A DNA stretch of 33,285 nucleotides from Gammaproteobacteria bacterium. GTDB lineage: Bacteria > Pseudomonadota > Gammaproteobacteria > Pseudomonadales > Azotimanducaceae. Both the position numbers and the translations under genes were made by a program. This document shows positions 15,593-24,811 of this stretch, piece by piece (position 1 is the first letter of the stretch; each line of letters opens with the position of its first letter). Where the stretch lies: positions 1 to 33,285 of the forward strand of contig JAPOWH010000021.1 in assembly GCA_026707735.1 (NCBI GenBank), in the 5' to 3' direction. The notes beneath the pieces are model-generated. The model saw only the letters and a program-made list of their open reading frames with translations, had not been told where the DNA came from and ran no database searches.

Positions 15593-16468
15593 ATCTCAGA
15601 GAGACAGTATGTAGGCAGATTCGCCCCGACCAATTCCGGTACGCTGCACTTAGGATCGCTTGTAGTGGCAGTGGCTAGCTTTCTGGATGCCCGTTCACAC
15701 CATGGAAAATGGCTTCTCCGTATCGACGATCTCGATGTCCCTCGCGTAAGCAAGCAAGCAGAACTGCAAATAGTCGAATCACTGCTCGCGCACGGACTCA
15801 ATTGGGATGACCCGATAGTTCACCAACAGGACCGCCGAGAGCTCTATCAAGCGTTTCTTGGCGCGTTAAGAGATCGATGTGAAACATTTTTTTGCACTTG
15901 CAGTCGTAGGGAGATTGACAGGATTGTTGGGTGTGTAGCGTCGTGCAGGTTCGTTCGCAACGACCCGACGCAACCGCATACCATTAGGATTCACATGGAA
16001 CCTTACAAGATTTCATTCGATGATCGCGTTCAAGGACGTTTTCAAAGCATGGAACCGAGAGAGACCAACATTGCCGTTTGGAGACGCGAGGCAATTCCAA
16101 CATATCCTCTATCCGTTGTAGCAGACGACGCTGCTTCTAGCGTTACTCATGTTGTGCGCGGGGCCGATCTCCTTGCCAACACCGCCCATCAGATTTTCCT
16201 CCAACAGCAACTGCAACTGAATCCAACATCATTTGCCCACCTTCCCGTGCTCAACGAGAGAACAGGCGTTAAGCTCTCCAAACGCGATGCCGCAACCTGC
16301 ATCCACGATAGCCATGCGCACCAAAACCTAGTCTGGGCGTTACAGCTGCTAGGTATGGACCCTCCCCAACAGCTAAGAATTGACTCGCTGTTAGAGTGGG
16401 CAATAGCTACCTGGAACATCGATAAGATCCCTTCGGAGACCGAGATTTCGGATTTCGTTAGCCTCTAG
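15593..16468 (+). CDS. gluQ: glutamyl-Q tRNA(Asp) synthetase
   Basis: About 291 residues. A tRNA-independent GluRS paralogue that attaches glutamate to queuosine in the anticodon of tRNA-Asp. Signatures: YVGRFAPTNSGTLHLGSL with the HIGH-type HLG, LLRIDDLDVPR, and the KMSKS-type KLSKR. There is no ATG, GTG or TTG between the in-frame dksA stop (15581-15583) and the essential YVGRFAP. ATC at 15593 aligns exactly with the Met of E. coli GluQ (ISERQYVGRF against MTDTQYIGRF), so an ATC start is proposed. Starting at GTG 15665 would delete the ATP-binding motif. Zinc ligands appear as Cys101, Cys103, Cys114 and Cys118; the third is Tyr115 in E. coli. The dksA-gluQ pairing is conserved. Confidence 0.9.
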   Translation: MSERQYVGRFAPTNSGTLHLGSLVVAVASFLDARSHHGKWLLRIDDLDVPRVSKQAELQIVESLLAHGLNWDDPIVHQQDRRELYQAFLGALRDRCETFFCTCSRREIDRIVGCVASCRFVRNDPTQPHTIRIHMEPYKISFDDRVQGRFQSMEPRETNIAVWRREAIPTYPLSVVADDAASSVTHVVRGADLLANTAHQIFLQQQLQLNPTSFAHLPVLNERTGVKLSKRDAATCIHDSHAHQNLVWALQLLGMDPPQQLRIDSLLEWAIATWNIDKIPSETEISDFVSL

Positions 16469-16528
16469 CAATGATGATTCTCAAATCATTCGATCAATCA
16501 CTGCCACACAGCAGCGTCGGGTAATCTG

Positions 16529-17839
16529 TTGGCCGTGAATATCTGTGGTGTGTTCCCTGACGCGAAGGAGGGACAGCTCGTCCAGAATTGGCTGTCGTCA
16601 AGCGAGATCGAAATACAGCTTTGGTCATTCGATCAGGTAGCCGACGCAGCCCTTCGAAGCTCGTTTGAGGCGATAGTCGTGTCGCCTCAGCTAGTTGACA
16701 GTCCAAACAAAGTTCAGCAGCTGTCAGCTTATGCTCCCGTGATCGTGGTTGACGACAACCCACGCATTGAGAAGGCAGTCATCGCGATCCGGGGTGGCGC
16801 TCACGACTATCTGCCAACGCACCCCGTCGATCAATTGGCCGATCGCATTTCGAGCTCAATTCGTACGTTTCATCAAAACCGTCAGCAGTTCGATTTGCCA
16901 ATTCAAATCGTTGGGAATAGTCCGCAAATCAGCGAGTTGAGATCTCACATACAAAGTATCGCGCCAACCGACGGGTTGGTGCTTATATGCGGCCCTACAG
17001 GCGCAGGAAAGAACCTCGTAGCAAAGTGCATTCACGCGGCAAGCGAGCGTTCACAAAGACCACTCATTACGCTCAATTGCGATCGCGTGCCGCCGGATAT
17101 GGTGCTTACCGAGCTGTTCGGTGATTCGCGAGATGCCGAACCCCAGGGTCGCATAGCGAGTGCCCACACTGGAACGTTGTTTCTCAACGAAGTCGGATCT
17201 CTGTCCTTAGACGCACAAGCCCGATTACTGCAGTTCGTAGAGTCAGGTGAAATTCGGCAGTACCCGTCCAACAAGACATTCGCGGCTGACGCTAGGATTC
17301 TTGCGGCTAGCCACCGCCCCCTCGAAGATCTGGAAGAAATGGGAAACTTCAGGAAAGACCTTCTGGTAAGGCTAAGTCAGTTCGTCGTGACCCTGCCTCA
17401 ACTCATCGAACGTGGGAACGACATTCAGTTGCTGGCAACTTGGTTTTTGGCAAAACACCAAAAGAAATTTGGCAAAACGAACCTCGAATTGCACGCTGAC
17501 TCCCTCAGTTTGATGTCCTCCTACCATTGGCCCGGCAATGTCCGGGAACTTGATCAAGCCATCGAACGTGCGGTGTTGTTCTGCGAGGGACGCACGGTTC
17601 TTCCCCAACATCTGGCAATCGTTGCAGATGAACCAGAACAAACGGAATCGGATCATTCGAGCGACGAGTACACAACATTGGACGACTATTTCATTGAGTT
17701 CGTCCGCGCCAATGAAGACCGCTACACGGAAACGGAAATTGCCGAAAAACTCGGCATATCCCGCAAGAGCCTCTGGGAGAGACGCAACAAGTTTGGCATA
17801 CCTAGGCGCAAGACGCGAATCAAGCGTCTGCATTCGTAG
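16529..17839 (+). CDS. degenerate NtrC/CbrB-like AAA+ regulator
   Basis: A 436-residue protein with the layout of an NtrC-type response regulator. Residues 1-115 form a receiver-like domain that lacks the acidic pocket, phospho-Asp (AIVVSPQL at the expected site) and conserved Lys. The AAA+ core spans ~125-365 with Walker A GPTGAGKN (155-162), arginine fingers FRKDLLVRL (274-282) and WPGNVREL (334-341). A Fis-type helix-turn-helix is at 400-427 (EIAEKLGISRKSLWERR). The GAFTGA loop that contacts sigma-54 is gone: after ELFG (195-198) comes DSRDAEPQG, about seven residues shorter than usual. Walker B is GTLFLNE with Asn for Asp. It occupies the cbrB position between gluQ and pcnB as recalled in Pseudomonas, but no cbrA is present. 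Probably a DNA-binding regulator not acting as a classical sigma-54 activator. Start TTG 16529 or GTG 16535. Confidence 0.85.
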   Translation: MAVNICGVFPDAKEGQLVQNWLSSSEIEIQLWSFDQVADAALRSSFEAIVVSPQLVDSPNKVQQLSAYAPVIVVDDNPRIEKAVIAIRGGAHDYLPTHPVDQLADRISSSIRTFHQNRQQFDLPIQIVGNSPQISELRSHIQSIAPTDGLVLICGPTGAGKNLVAKCIHAASERSQRPLITLNCDRVPPDMVLTELFGDSRDAEPQGRIASAHTGTLFLNEVGSLSLDAQARLLQFVESGEIRQYPSNKTFAADARILAASHRPLEDLEEMGNFRKDLLVRLSQFVVTLPQLIERGNDIQLLATWFLAKHQKKFGKTNLELHADSLSLMSSYHWPGNVRELDQAIERAVLFCEGRTVLPQHLAIVADEPEQTESDHSSDEYTTLDDYFIEFVRANEDRYTETEIAEKLGISRKSLWERRNKFGIPRRKTRIKRLHS

Positions 17840-17918
17840 TTTGGCTACTCGGCAAGCTTGCTCCCGAACCATAATGTAGAATCCGTCGCTACGCCGCTCC
17901 GTCGAGTGTGCCCAACTC

Positions 17919-19166
17919 TTGACTCCCGTAAGTAGCATCAAGCACACAATTTCCGCCCGTGAAATCCCCAGTGCGGTTCGGCGGATCGTAACTAAGCTTG
18001 AAGACAACGGATACGACTCGAAGATTGTCGGGGGTTGCATCCGCGATTTGCTGTTGGACCGGAAACCCAAGGACTTTGACGTTGTTACCGAAGCAAGACC
18101 CAATCAAATCAAGGGGTTGTTCCCTAGCTCAAGGATCATCGGACGACGATTCAAGCTCGTGCACGTCCGATCGGGCAAGAACACGATCGAAGTTTCCACT
18201 TATCGCCGCCGAACCGGTCGTCCGAGCGGCAAAGCCATTCATAGACATTTGAATCTCTACGGATCAGTTGACGAGGACTACTGGACACGTGACTTCACTG
18301 TCAACTCCCTCTACTACGATTGCAAGGCAGGAGAAATACTCGACTATGTAGGAGGATTGAACGACATCGATCAAGGAGTCTTGCGATGCATCGGTAAGCC
18401 GCGGCGACGAATCGTCGAGGATCCTTGCCGAATTCTCCGTGCTGCGCGTTTCATAGCCAAGCTCCCGCTAGCTCTTGATCTCGAATTGGAAGAGGCGATC
18501 TACGAAAACCGAAACCTCATTTCTCAACTCAAACCTGCACGACTGCAGAACGAAATGGAGAAGATGTTCCTAACGGGCAGCGCCGTTTCTACCTATCAAG
18601 CATTGCACGATCTCGATTTGTTGCAGATCCTGTTTCCCCAGTCAACGGACAACAGCCCGTTGGCGTTAGCCGCGATGCAAAGTACAGACTTTCGATTTTC
18701 TGAGAACAAGCCTGTCAAGCTAGGCTTTTTGATTGCAGCTATACATTGGGAGCAGTTCCGGCGACTTGGCCGATACGACCCCTCCGGACGAATGTCGATC
18801 GACAAAGCAATGGAAAGCGCGGAATGCATCATCAAGAGACAACGGGAAACTCTTAGCATGCCGCTTCACATTCGGGACTTTGTGCGTGATATGTGGATCC
18901 TGCAGACACAAATTGAGCGAACTCGACCAAAACGCGTCAAGCAACTACTCGAGCACATGCGTTTTCGAGCCGCCTACGACCTGCTAGTTTTGCGCGCTTC
19001 CGTGGGTGATGCCGATGCCAGCATGGCACAATGGTGGACGGACCTTCAAGAAATGGACGAACCGCAGCAGGATGCCGCAATAGTGAAGAAAGAACGGCGT
19101 CATAGGCAGAAGCGCAATCGGCAGCGCGATCCCGTTGCACTCCCTTCGGCAGCTGTCTCGAATTAG
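17919..19166 (+). CDS. pcnB: poly(A) polymerase I
   Basis: A 415-residue class II nucleotidyltransferase that adds 3' poly(A) tails and marks RNA for decay. Signatures: VGGCIRDLLLDRKPKDFDVV with the catalytic Asp pair, RDFTVNSLYYD, DYVGGLNDIDQGVLRCIG, and the tRNA-nucleotidyltransferase-like core RIVEDPCRILRAARFIAKL. The C-terminus is basic (KKERRHRQKRNRQRD), as in E. coli PAP I. In-frame stops leave TTG at 17919 as the only canonical start before the conserved domain; no good ribosome-binding site is seen. E. coli pcnB also has a rare start (ATT), so weak translation may be a shared way to keep this enzyme low. folK, normally next, is missing. Confidence 0.95.
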   Translation: MTPVSSIKHTISAREIPSAVRRIVTKLEDNGYDSKIVGGCIRDLLLDRKPKDFDVVTEARPNQIKGLFPSSRIIGRRFKLVHVRSGKNTIEVSTYRRRTGRPSGKAIHRHLNLYGSVDEDYWTRDFTVNSLYYDCKAGEILDYVGGLNDIDQGVLRCIGKPRRRIVEDPCRILRAARFIAKLPLALDLELEEAIYENRNLISQLKPARLQNEMEKMFLTGSAVSTYQALHDLDLLQILFPQSTDNSPLALAAMQSTDFRFSENKPVKLGFLIAAIHWEQFRRLGRYDPSGRMSIDKAMESAECIIKRQRETLSMPLHIRDFVRDMWILQTQIERTRPKRVKQLLEHMRFRAAYDLLVLRASVGDADASMAQWWTDLQEMDEPQQDAAIVKKERRHRQKRNRQRDPVALPSAAVSN

Positions 19167-19176
19167 GATGTGAATA

Positions 19177-19191
19177 ACCAGGATTCCTGGT
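19177..19191. promoter_or_regulatory. 15-bp interrupted palindrome between pcnB and panB
   Basis: ACCAGGATTCCTGGT is a perfect 7+1+7 inverted repeat, 10 bp after the pcnB stop and 25 bp before the panB start. It may be an operator for panBC or a small hairpin at the pcnB 3' end; no T-run follows. Confidence 0.35.
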
Positions 19192-19216
19192 AGACCCAAC
19201 ACAAATTGAGGGCACA

Positions 19217-20038
19217 ATGAGCAGCCAATCGCGTCAATCGCCAATATCCATAAATACTCTAGCCGCTCGCAAGCGCAACGGTCAAAAGTTCGCATGTCTC
19301 ACAGCTTACGACGCGCTCTTTGCCGAACTGATTAGTTCGAGTGGCATTGAAGTCATGTTGGTGGGAGACTCCTTGGGCATGGTGCTTCAAGGCCACGACA
19401 GCACTTTGCCAGTGACGCTTGATGACATGGAATACCACATGAACTGCGTGCGTCGTGGTAACCAAGGAAGCTTGATCATGGCGGATCTTCCGTTCATGAG
19501 CTATGCGTCTGCAACCCAATCCCTTGAAAGCGCAGCTGCTCTGATGCGATGTGGGGCTCACATGGTGAAATTAGAGGGTGGTGCGTGGTTGGCTGAGAGT
19601 ACTCGACTGCTCTATGAACGCGGAATTCCCGTGTGCGCCCATATGGGTCTCACCCCACAGTCCATTAATCGTTTTGGTGGGTTTAGAGTACAGGGTCGAA
19701 ACCCGGAGCAGGCTTCAAACATGATTGACGAGGCCTTGATTCTTGAGGACTCGGGAGCGTCGGTCCTACTTCTCGAGTGTGTTCCCACCGACTTGGGCAA
19801 AACTATTGCCAACCGGCTGGAAATACCAGTCATTGGAATAGGCGCAGGCCCTCACACGGATGGCCAAATCATGGTTCTGCATGACATGTTGGGGGTTACG
19901 CCGTCGTCTATCAAAGTTCCTAAATTCGTTAAGAACTTCCTGCCTGAAAGCGAGGATGGAATACGAGGAGCGCTGGAGGCCTACGCCAAAGCTGTGAAGG
20001 ACGGTGCGTTTCCAGGACCTGAACACTGCTTTACCTAA
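19217..20038 (+). CDS. panB: 3-methyl-2-oxobutanoate hydroxymethyltransferase
   Basis: A 273-residue cytoplasmic enzyme that makes ketopantoate from 2-oxoisovalerate and methylene-tetrahydrofolate, the first step of pantothenate synthesis. Signatures: KFACLTAYDALFAELISSSG, VMLVGDSLGMVLQGHDSTLP with metal-binding Asp residues, ADLPFMSY, VKLEGG, VCAHMGLTPQS and GIGAGPHTDGQIMVLHDMLG. GAGGG precedes the ATG by about six bases. It is followed after 6 nt by panC, so both pantothenate genes form one unit. Confidence 0.97.
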   Translation: MSSQSRQSPISINTLAARKRNGQKFACLTAYDALFAELISSSGIEVMLVGDSLGMVLQGHDSTLPVTLDDMEYHMNCVRRGNQGSLIMADLPFMSYASATQSLESAAALMRCGAHMVKLEGGAWLAESTRLLYERGIPVCAHMGLTPQSINRFGGFRVQGRNPEQASNMIDEALILEDSGASVLLLECVPTDLGKTIANRLEIPVIGIGAGPHTDGQIMVLHDMLGVTPSSIKVPKFVKNFLPESEDGIRGALEAYAKAVKDGAFPGPEHCFT

Positions 20039-20044
20039 GCTGAT

Positions 20045-20890
20045 GTGGACTTAGTTCGTACTAAGGAGGAATTGCGCGTAGCCCGCGCCGCAATCGAATC
20101 ATCCGCGCTAGTTGGTCTTGTCCCCACGATGGGCAATCTTCACGCCGGCCACTTAGAGCTGGTCGACAGGGCCCGGTCGCAATGTACAAAGGTCATTGCC
20201 ACCATTTTTGTAAATCCGCTGCAGTTTGGCTCCGGTGAGGATTTCTCGACCTACCCCAGAATGCTCGAGCAAGACTCCGATCTATTGATGGGCAGGGGGG
20301 CCGATTTGCTATTCGCGCCCTCCGTCGAAGAGATGTATCCACGTGGAAGAATCGACCATACGAACGTGACCACTGCTCATTTGACCTCAATGCTGTGCGG
20401 TGCGAGCAGACCAGGGCATTTCGATGGCGTAGCCACGGTTGTCAGCAAGCTCTTTAACCTGATTCGACCGCACGTTGCTTTGTTTGGGGAAAAGGATTGG
20501 CAGCAAATGACTTTGATTCGTGCAATGGCTAGCGATCTTGACTTTCCGATTGAGGTTGTTGCCGTTCCAACGGTTAGGGAACGTAGTGGATTGGCGTTAT
20601 CCAGTCGGAATAGCTATTTGAGCGATCAAGAACGAGAGAAGGCTCCATTGCTCTACTCCACATTGGTTGGTGTCAAAGAAAAGGTTCTCCAAGGAGACTC
20701 GCGCTATGGATTCCTGGAGCAGGAAGCTTGCGCCATTCTGGCCAAGTCTGGCTTCGTACCCGACTACGTGTCTATAAGGGAAGGTAGCACCTTAAAGAAC
20801 GCCAACACTGGGAGCACCGATCGACGAGTTTTCGGTGCCGCCCACCTAGGCAAAGCGCGCCTAATTGACAACATCGCCATTGATGCGTGA
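20045..20890 (+). CDS. panC: pantothenate synthetase
   Basis: A 281-residue ATP-dependent ligase joining pantoate to beta-alanine. Signatures: VGLVPTMGNLHAGHLELVDR with the HxGH motif, IFVNPLQFGSGEDFSTYPR, SRPGHFDGVATVVSKLFN, ALFGEKDWQQM and SGLALSSRN (KMSKS-like). The start is GTG at 20045; an ATG at 20042 in another frame stops at once. There is no clear Shine-Dalgarno, so translation is probably coupled to panB. Its TGA overlaps the pgi GTG. panD, which would supply beta-alanine, is not between panC and pgi as it is in Pseudomonas. Confidence 0.97.
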   Translation: MDLVRTKEELRVARAAIESSALVGLVPTMGNLHAGHLELVDRARSQCTKVIATIFVNPLQFGSGEDFSTYPRMLEQDSDLLMGRGADLLFAPSVEEMYPRGRIDHTNVTTAHLTSMLCGASRPGHFDGVATVVSKLFNLIRPHVALFGEKDWQQMTLIRAMASDLDFPIEVVAVPTVRERSGLALSSRNSYLSDQEREKAPLLYSTLVGVKEKVLQGDSRYGFLEQEACAILAKSGFVPDYVSIREGSTLKNANTGSTDRRVFGAAHLGKARLIDNIAIDA

Positions 20891-22476
20891 ATAGCGTGGG
20901 AAACACTCGTCAATTGGAGAATCGCGACGCCGCCTGGGAATCCGTCGCATTGGAGGCGCGTAGACTAGTTGGCATCCACGGGGCACGAGTTGCCCAAGAT
21001 CCGGCTAGATTTGCTAATAACCACCAGAGAATTCACGGAATTCTTGTCGACTGGTCGCGACAACGCATAGACCAAAAAGCATTTGACGCCCTTGATCGCT
21101 TGGCGACGAGCAGCGACGCACTTGGTTTTCTATTCCGTCTGGCGCGTGGCGATGTCCTAAATGCGTCCGAAAACCGAAGTGTCATGCACATGGCGCTACG
21201 AGTCCTCGATTTGGACGAAGGTTCGAATTCATCGGACGACATTCGTGCCGAACGGCAACGAATGCTGGATTTCGCAACACATGTGCGACAAGGAAAACAC
21301 ACTGGCTATGACGGAAGGAGCTTTACAGACGTACTGCACATTGGTATTGGGGGCTCCCATCTAGGCCCAGCCTTCATATGCGATGCATTGGCCTCCGATT
21401 GCTCTCTCGGTGTTCATTTCTGCACAAACGCAGACCGCCGCGAAATTCGCAGAACCCTACGCAAGCTCTCCCCTGGACGAACATTGGTTGTCGTTGCGTC
21501 AAAGTCTTATACGACCCATGAGACTCTGGAAAATGCTGCATTTGTCCGAAGCTGGTATGCAGAAAGGGTCGCAGCTGATGTCGACATTTCGCGCCACTTT
21601 GTCCATGTCACCGCCAACGAAAGAGCAGAGATCGGCAACGAACGCGTCTTCCGCGTACCAGACACCATTGGAGGACGGTTTTCGCTATGGTCGGCGATGG
21701 GATTGCCCATAGCACTGGCCATTGGTCCGCAAAAGTTCGTAGAGCTGCTACAGGGCGCTCAATCAATGGACCAGCACGTCTTAAGTACACCAGTCGGCAC
21801 AAATGTTGGCCTGCGATTGGCACAACTGGCGTTGTGGAACGTCAACTTCCTGGGATCCACCTCGCACTTGGTACTTCCCTACGACACGCGGCTACGCATG
21901 TTTCCAGCTTTCTGTCAACAATTGGAGATGGAAAGCAACGGCAAAAGCGTTGATGTACACGGTGATCCTGTCGCCACCCATACAAGTCCCGTTGTCTGGG
22001 GAGGATCCGAAACCGATGGTCAACACGCGTGGCACCAATTCCTCCACCAAGGAACACAGAGATACAGCGCAGACATTCTGACAACACTTGACACGGCTCC
22101 ATCGCCGGGCGATCAGACGGTTCATCGGTGGATTCTCGCAAACGCGCTGGCGCAAAGTTCCGTCATGTTGTATGGTAGGAGCGATAGCGGAGACGAAACA
22201 CACAAGAACATCGCCGGCAACCACGGTTCGACGGTGATTCTCCTAGATCGCCTCGATGCAAAAACCCTAGGCGCTTTGATTGCACTATATGAGCATAAGG
22301 TCGCATTTCTGGGGTGCATGCTGGGAGTCAACTCCTTCGACCAATGGGGAGTCGAGGAAGGAAAGGTGATGGCCACTGCATTGGATCAGGCTCTCGACGG
22401 CAAAAACGTGGGACTTATGGACAGTGCCACCGCAGAGTTGCTACGTACAATACGGGCGCGAATCAAGAACGCTTAA
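20887..22476 (+). CDS. pgi: glucose-6-phosphate isomerase
   Basis: A 529-residue cytoplasmic enzyme interconverting glucose-6-phosphate and fructose-6-phosphate. Signatures: [55 protein letters not shown] (PGI signature 1), [13 protein letters not shown], the catalytic His region [10 protein letters not shown], and [19 protein letters not shown] followed by WGVEEGK (signature 2). The start is GTG 20887 overlapping the panC TGA, implying coupling; GTG 20896 is an alternative. Slightly shorter than E. coli Pgi (549). Confidence 0.96.
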   Translation: MNSVGNTRQLENRDAAWESVALEARRLVGIHGARVAQDPARFANNHQRIHGILVDWSRQRIDQKAFDALDRLATSSDALGFLFRLARGDVLNASENRSVMHMALRVLDLDEGSNSSDDIRAERQRMLDFATHVRQGKHTGYDGRSFTDVLHIGIGGSHLGPAFICDALASDCSLGVHFCTNADRREIRRTLRKLSPGRTLVVVASKSYTTHETLENAAFVRSWYAERVAADVDISRHFVHVTANERAEIGNERVFRVPDTIGGRFSLWSAMGLPIALAIGPQKFVELLQGAQSMDQHVLSTPVGTNVGLRLAQLALWNVNFLGSTSHLVLPYDTRLRMFPAFCQQLEMESNGKSVDVHGDPVATHTSPVVWGGSETDGQHAWHQFLHQGTQRYSADILTTLDTAPSPGDQTVHRWILANALAQSSVMLYGRSDSGDETHKNIAGNHGSTVILLDRLDAKTLGALIALYEHKVAFLGCMLGVNSFDQWGVEEGKVMATALDQALDGKNVGLMDSATAELLRTIRARIKNA

Positions 22477-22493
22477 CAAGACGGAGTGCGTCG

Positions 22494-24428
22494 ATGTCGA
22501 AGACCTATCCCGTACCAAGTGATTTCCAAAAGAATAGCCACATTGACAGCGAACGCTACGACGAACTCTATCGTCAATCGATCGAAGATCCAGACGAGTT
22601 TTGGGGAAGTCAAGCTCGATCAAATCTGGATTGGTTCCAACCGTTCAATCGTGTATACGAAGCATCGTTTGTGGACGGTAGGTTTGACTGGTTCAAGGGT
22701 GGAACACTCAATGCATCCTATCTCTGCATAGACCGTCACCTGCAATCGCACGGCTCGAGAACGGCAATCATCTGGGAAGGCGACGACAGTTCCCAAAGCC
22801 AAGAAATCACATATAACGAGCTGCACGAACACGTGTGCAGGCTCTCCAATGCTCTACTTGAACGCAATGTTGGTCGAGGAGATCGGGTCTGTATCTACCT
22901 TCCCATGATTCCCGAAGCTGCATACGCGATGTTGGCGTGCGCGCGGATTGGTGCAGTTCACAGTGTTGTGTTTGGCGGCTTTTCCGCCAACTCTCTCCGA
23001 GACCGAATTTTGGACTCAGATTGCTGCGCAGTGATCACCGCCGACGAAGGCGTGCGTGGCGGAAGGACCGTGAATCTCAAGGCCAACGCAAATCAAGCCC
23101 TAGCTGATTGCCCCAATGTGCATACAGTGGTCACCGTCCAGAGAACTGGCGCCGCCGTTGAGATGCATCCCAGCCGCGACATCTGGTATCACGACGTGGT
23201 GGATCGTCAATCGAGTGTTTGCACGCCGGAACACATGCGGTCGGAAGATCCGCTCTTCATCCTGTACACGTCCGGTAGTACGGGGAAACCCAAGGGAGTA
23301 CAGCACGGCACAGCGGGCTACATGTTGCATTCCATGCTGACGCACAAGTACATCTTCGATTATCACGAAGACGACGTGTATTGGTGTACGGCCGACGTGG
23401 GCTGGATCACGGGCCATTCGTACATCGTGTACGGTCCACTGGCGAACTGCGCTACAACCCTGATGTTCGAAGGTGTTCCAACATTTCCAGACTCGTCGCG
23501 ATTCTGGCAGGTGGTCGACAAGTATGAAGTAAGCATCTTCTACACGGCTCCCACCGCCATTCGACAACTAATGGCGGAAGGCAACGAGTTTGTGCAATGC
23601 ACTTCGCGAAAGTCGCTGAGGCTGCTTGGAACTGTCGGTGAACCGATCAATCCAGAAGTTTGGGAGTGGTATCACGGCGTCGTGGGCGAACGCAGGTGTC
23701 CGGTAGTCGACACATGGTGGCAGACCGAAACTGGAGGAATCATGATTTCTCCGTTGCCTGGCGCCACTGACCTGAAACCGGGTTCAGTTACTCGACCGTT
23801 CTTTGGTATCAAGCCCGCGTTGGTCGACCAAAACGGCGAGATCATCGAGGAAAGCGAGGCCACGGGTAACCTTGTCATGCTTCAAGCCTGGCCAGGCCAG
23901 ATACGAACGGTTTACGGCGACCACCAACGCGTAATAGACACCTATTACGCGCAGTATCCTGGCAAGTACTTCACTGGTGACGGCGCTCGGAGAGACAAAG
24001 ATGGCTACTACTGGATCACTGGACGAGTCGACGATGTCATAAACGTTTCAGGCCATCGTTTAGGAACGGCAGAAATCGAAAGCGCTCTCGTATTGCACGA
24101 CGACATCGCCGAAGCCGCTGTAGTGAGTTCACCACACGACATAAAGGGTGAGTCGATCTACGCCTTTGTCACTCCCATGACTAGCGTGGAACCCAATGAA
24201 GAACTTAGACAGGAACTAGTGCAGCTAGTACGTGCAGAAATTGGACCAATCGCTCGACCCGATGTGATTCAGTGGGCTCCGGGATTGCCCAAAACCCGCT
24301 CTGGCAAGATCATGCGACGAATCCTGAGAAAAATCGCGGCTGACGAAGTGGATGATTTGGGAGATACCTCGACACTCGCCGATCCTTCAGTAGTTGAAGA
24401 CTTGCTGAAGAATCGAATCACTCAGTGA
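22494..24428 (+). CDS. acs: acetyl-CoA synthetase
   Basis: A 644-residue AMP-forming acetate:CoA ligase. The open frame extends to 22314 inside pgi, but ATG 22494 has GGAG seven bases upstream and gives the usual length (E. coli Acs 652). Motifs: [20 protein letters not shown] (AMP-binding loop), [50 protein letters not shown], and the C-terminal [17 protein letters not shown] whose Lys605 is the residue regulated by acetylation in homologues. It provides acetyl-CoA from acetate. It begins 17 nt after pgi and is probably cotranscribed with it; the pgi-acs order is also recalled in Pseudomonas. Confidence 0.97.
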   Translation: MSKTYPVPSDFQKNSHIDSERYDELYRQSIEDPDEFWGSQARSNLDWFQPFNRVYEASFVDGRFDWFKGGTLNASYLCIDRHLQSHGSRTAIIWEGDDSSQSQEITYNELHEHVCRLSNALLERNVGRGDRVCIYLPMIPEAAYAMLACARIGAVHSVVFGGFSANSLRDRILDSDCCAVITADEGVRGGRTVNLKANANQALADCPNVHTVVTVQRTGAAVEMHPSRDIWYHDVVDRQSSVCTPEHMRSEDPLFILYTSGSTGKPKGVQHGTAGYMLHSMLTHKYIFDYHEDDVYWCTADVGWITGHSYIVYGPLANCATTLMFEGVPTFPDSSRFWQVVDKYEVSIFYTAPTAIRQLMAEGNEFVQCTSRKSLRLLGTVGEPINPEVWEWYHGVVGERRCPVVDTWWQTETGGIMISPLPGATDLKPGSVTRPFFGIKPALVDQNGEIIEESEATGNLVMLQAWPGQIRTVYGDHQRVIDTYYAQYPGKYFTGDGARRDKDGYYWITGRVDDVINVSGHRLGTAEIESALVLHDDIAEAAVVSSPHDIKGESIYAFVTPMTSVEPNEELRQELVQLVRAEIGPIARPDVIQWAPGLPKTRSGKIMRRILRKIAADEVDDLGDTSTLADPSVVEDLLKNRITQ

Positions 24429-24811
24429 GTTGGCATCGATTAGGCGAATCCCGGAATTGTGGGTGGGCCTGACAGACTCGAGTCTATTGCGATCTGTCTG
24501 ATGCTCGGCCTTTGGTGACGACCCAATGCACGCTCACCGGCAACCTTCCATAATCAAATACAGTCGTTTGCATTGCGTAGTCCAAATTAGATTCTGGACC
24601 TACGAGATTACCTAGCGGATGCGTTCGTCAATCGCTCGTAGACTGCACTCTCCCCAGTTTTCTGCAACTCCTCAGTACACGCGTTCAATGCTGACCCGAG
24701 GGAGCGGAATTCGACTTTTATATCGACAAGCTCGAAGGGGATCGTCTAGAACTTCAACGCACTAAATGCGCCGCGAGCGCGAGACGCAGGTTACGCTAAC
24801 CACTTAGCGTC
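24429..24811. other. gene-free convergent region between acs and pnp
   Basis: 383 nt with no supported gene. It contains a perfect 12-bp palindrome AGACTCGAGTCT (24474-24485) nested in a larger inverted pair GACAGA/TCTGTC (24471-24476, 24493-24498), about 45 nt after the acs stop, and a 7-bp stem directly after the pnp stop (listed separately). None is followed by a T-run, so termination here may be Rho-dependent. Confidence 0.5.
24793..24810 (-). other. stem-loop one base after the pnp stop codon
   Basis: ACGCTAA and TTAGCGT pair perfectly over 7 bp with a 4-nt loop. On the minus strand the stem begins one base beyond the pnp TAG (24814-24812). No T-tract follows, so it is more likely a 3'-end stabiliser or decay/processing signal than an intrinsic terminator. 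Confidence 0.45.

Noticed and set aside
15665-16468. gluQ starting at GTG 15665
   Set aside because: This start would remove YVGRFAP and the HIGH-type motif, which are required for the enzyme.
17372-18103. Minus-strand frame of 243 codons across the regulator/pcnB junction
   Set aside because: It is antisense to two clearly conserved genes and has no family features.
23100-23567. Antisense frame of 155 codons inside acs
   Set aside because: Shadow of acs; its composition mirrors the acs codons.
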